From: Ecdyonurus torrentis
Lineage: Eukaryota; Arthropoda; Insecta; Ephemeroptera; Heptageniidae
Direction: 5' to 3'
Assembly: GCA_949318235.1 (NCBI GenBank)
Contig: OX439135.1
Coordinates: 24,832,050-24,896,049, forward strand
Length of the DNA: 64,000 nucleotides
A model generated the notes under the pieces. That model ran no database searches, was not told where the DNA came from, and saw only the letters and a list, made by a program, of their open reading frames with translations. Shown here one piece after another: positions 61,496 through 64,000 of the stretch. The translations under genes were made by a program, and so were the position numbers. Each line of letters opens with the position of its first letter. Position 1 is the first letter of the stretch.

Positions 61496-61900
61496 TTCAC
61501 AGTCTTTTTAAAAATTACATAGCTATGTTATTTACACACAATGTTTAACGTTTTCGGAGACTATATATCACAAATGATACATACTGTCTGTCTCCTTCCT
61601 CAGAACTGAGGAAGTTCTGAGGAAGGAGACAGACAGTATGTATCATTTGTGATATATAGTCTCCGAAAACGTTAAACATTGTGTGTAAATAACATAGCTA
61701 TGTAATTTTTAAAAAGACTGTGAATTGAGTGTTTTTATAATTATGTACAAAGTGACTATTATTTTTTCATTGTTATTTAAAATAGTGATAGCAGCGAGTG
61801 TAAAGCCCAGTGTCTTCACAGAAGGTAAAACAATAATTCTATTTCACCGAGAAAATTTCTTATCATCATGCAACCTCGCTCGAAATTCAACATTCGAAAC
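61359..61900. mobile_element. Palindromic insertion with 12-bp target duplication
   Basis: ATAAAATTACAT flanks the insertion exactly (61347-61358 and 61901-61912). K paralogues near 39530, 49160 and 53400 show the single-copy site. The insertion is a palindrome with 250-bp arms (61358-61607 and 61613-61862), one mismatch (61391 against 61829) and a 5-nt spacer, plus a 38-bp tail on the right only. A 12-bp duplication is unlike most DNA transposons. Ends have no known terminal motif, poly-A or internal transposase. Each arm carries the coding segment described separately. Confidence 0.93.
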
Positions 61901-61904
61901 ATAA
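61743..61904 (+). CDS. Signal-peptide-like 53-codon ORF in the palindrome, right arm
   Basis: The ATG at 61743 opens a 53-codon frame that ends with a TAA formed at the right target duplication. The first ~19 residues (MYKVTIIFSLLFKIVIAAS) are a plausible signal peptide. The next ~34 ('VKPSVFTEGKTIILFHRENF' and a tail with one Cys and an N-S-T glycosylation sequon) look like the start of a secreted or membrane protein, possibly an Ig-like strand. It is cut off at the insertion boundary, so it is probably a captured gene fragment. The frame could instead end at a splice donor (gaag/gtaaa) after codon 27-28. Function unknown. Confidence 0.5.
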   Translation: MYKVTIIFSLLFKIVIAASVKPSVFTEGKTIILFHRENFLSSCNLARNSTFET

Positions 61905-61912
61905 AATTACAT

Positions 61913-63124
61913 CTATAAAACTGATGACTGTTTCTACCACGATGTAAATGTGTTAAACTTTTTATTGTTTCTAATTACAATAATAAAATGTCGGCTCCGT
62001 AATTAAAAATAACCATGTTTAACCTTCTGTTTTATTTGTTTTTATTTTATTTGCCATTTCAAAAGTGGTAACTTGTATAAAAATATAAAAATTATATTTC
62101 ATTGATTTGAACCAATCTCTGCTGTTACGTCTAAACCTAATTTTACTTCTTATTTAAAAAAACGTATTTTTAACACAATGTTTATACTTAGTTTTTTAAT
62201 TGCATTTCTATTTAATTCACATTGCATTATTTTGGTTTCGTATTTACTTCAAATTATGACTATATTCTGAAACTGCATCCGAGATTTATCTGAGATTTAT
62301 CTAAGATTTATAAAGGTGCGAGATCGCTCTAGTGCATGTACAGGCGGCATTTTGCATTTTTCTCATCACCCGTTGGGATACTTTCTTGTTGTTTTTTTTT
62401 ACTTATTTTCTTATTTTATATGTACCCAACAAAGAACTATTATTATTATTATCTCATATTGACGTAAATTTGTAAATACCGTTGTTTTAATTACTATAAC
62501 AACAGAATTATTTGCAAGTAACAAATATTTAGAGAAAAAAATTATTTTTAATTGTGACATCGTATTAATATATGTTTTCTCCTGTTCGTCCTACTTTGTA
62601 ATTTTGTTCTTTGTGACTTGATCTTATATTTGAACGTACTTTGTATATGTAATCTCTGTACAACTATATAAGTACATATGTATGTAATACAGTGATAATC
62701 ACACATCACTGGAAATATCTTGCATGTAACAACATACTGAAATACTTCTACATCATTTGCAAGTAAATTTATTTTGTTGATCAATCTTATTTATATTCTG
62801 ATTGACGTTAAGTAAATACATAAGTAATTATGTGTCTATATTATTTATATACAACAGAAAGTTTTGCATTATTTTGAGACAAAAAATCACCTCAGATTTC
62901 ACGACTGCGTTATTAATATATATTTTCTATTGTTCTTCTTAATTTGTGTTATTTTGTTTTTTGTAACTTTGAATTACATTGAAACGTTTTACGATGTGAT
63001 CTCTAAAACTATAATAACAAAATGTAAAACGTAATAAAATGTAATATTTTACTGTAATACTGTAGCAATTACAGATTGTGTCTATTTAACTTGAGCTTTA
63101 ACACAAATAACGTAACCTCTCCAC
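61913..63124 (+). repeat. Higher-order repeat K, last copy
   Basis: Continues the K unit interrupted at 61358: 'aataaaatgtcggctcc', 'gccatttcaaaagtggtaac', 'tcacccgttgggatactt', beta-type segments near 62510 and 62870, and the next 'aacctctcca' at 63113, where a new element begins. No gene. Confidence 0.83.
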
Positions 63125-64000
63125 AGTGGCGGTCCTACGATTTTTGGGCCCGGGGACAGAAATCGTACTGGGCCCCCCACACAGAGGCGCGAAGCGCCAA
63201 TAGCCCGCCGCAGGCGCGATTTTTTTTTGCCACGTGACTATTTACAGGCAATTTAGTATAATTGTCAGTGCAGATAGCTTTAAGAAAAAAACAAGTAATG
63301 TTCTTTTTATTTTATATTTTTTTTTATTGTTATTATTATTTTTTTTTAAATAGGGGGGAAATGCTAAATTTTATTTTAGAGTGAAATATTAAAAAAAAAT
63401 AATAATAATAAATAAGTATACAAAAATTCATAATGAAAAATCACTTATTTGTAATTACTTTGCAGATTTAGGCCAGATTAAGTGAATGGAAAAAATGTTT
63501 CCTTCTATTCTCAAAAAGCTTTTTTTTTTTCTCTTACAGAATTATTTTCAAATTTCCAAAACAAAAGTGTTATGTTCAACAACCCTGTTCTCTTGCACAA
63601 AAAAAAAATGCTCATATTCCATTTGAATAACCAAAGTTGCAATCGTCATCATCATTTTAGGAGCAGAGGACAGGGTCGATTTGATGAAAATTTAGGAAGA
63701 TCGAGCTAGTGTTTATTAATCATTGAAAATTTTTCACCTACGCCAGGCCAAGTCGAGGACGACTAAAAATGTTTTCAGGGTAAAATTTTATTTTATATTG
63801 AATATATTCTAAAAGAAGACATTGTCCTGAATCGATTTATTTGCAAAATTCTAAATTTTAAGTTAATTATAAGCATTTCTATTAAAAAAAAATCGATAAA
63901 TGTCGACACGCAATACCTAAATGCATGCGGGCATAGGAAAAAGTTACTGAACGTCATTTTAAGACTTTTAAAATTTCATTATAAATTCTCAATGAACTTA
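63125..64000. mobile_element. hAT-like element start and AT-rich tail
   Basis: K sequence stops after 'aacctctcca' and is replaced by cagtggcggtcctacgattt, a typical hAT-like terminus, then 'gggcccggggacag', 'ctgggccccccac' and the palindromic 'ggcgcgaagcgcc'. The other terminus is not found before the window ends. A degenerate family E MITE lies at about 63570-63680. 63700-64000 is AT-rich with no gene. Confidence 0.6.

Overview
The window is non-genic, strongly AT-rich DNA from a eukaryote, almost certainly an invertebrate animal. The evidence is its low GC content, tRNA-derived SINE, CR1/Jockey-type LINE fragments, LTR retrotransposon, and dense nested MITEs of hAT, TA-target and TTAA-target types. 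I cannot name the species. I see no host gene with introns, no rRNA, no functional tRNA and no CRISPR. The only substantial coding sequences belong to transposable elements.

Layout: 1-9.5 kb is a diverged, satellite-like block of dispersed repeat units with MITE insertions. 9.5-16.7 kb is MITE-rich DNA with a 146-bp minisatellite. 16.7-25.3 kb holds TTAA-flanked foldback MITEs, a SINE, a 129-bp minisatellite, a GC-richer island and an hAT-type MITE, over another diverged repeat background. 25.3-41 kb is a large array of ~310-350-bp monomers arranged in longer duplicated blocks. It contains a 5'-truncated LINE whose reverse transcriptase ORF is open, and an hAT MITE; both are absent from a paralogous block in this same window. 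41-46.7 kb is sparse AT-rich DNA with several foldbacks. 46.9-54 kb and 60.6-63.1 kb return to the array. From 63.1 kb to the end there is the start of another hAT-like element and AT-rich DNA.

The best-defined element is a complete 6,140-bp LTR retrotransposon (54138-60277, minus strand). It has 1,640-bp LTRs that read identical by eye, a TGAT target duplication, a primer-binding site, a polypurine tract, gag, and an overlapping protease frame in -1. The overlap carries an A AAA AAC slippery heptamer, a 7-nt spacer and a strong hairpin, a textbook -1 frameshift signal. There is no reverse transcriptase, RNase H or integrase, so it must be mobilised in trans. It sits inside a foldback MITE that sits inside another MITE.

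The most unusual object is a 542-bp insertion at 61359-61900 with a 12-bp target duplication. Nearly all of it is a palindrome with 250-bp arms, one mismatch and a 5-nt spacer. Each arm carries a start codon and a signal-peptide-like coding segment in head-to-head orientation. A second striking pattern is 27 exact copies of the CREB/ATF octamer TGACGTCA, where roughly one or fewer is expected by chance, mostly inside at least five different MITE families.
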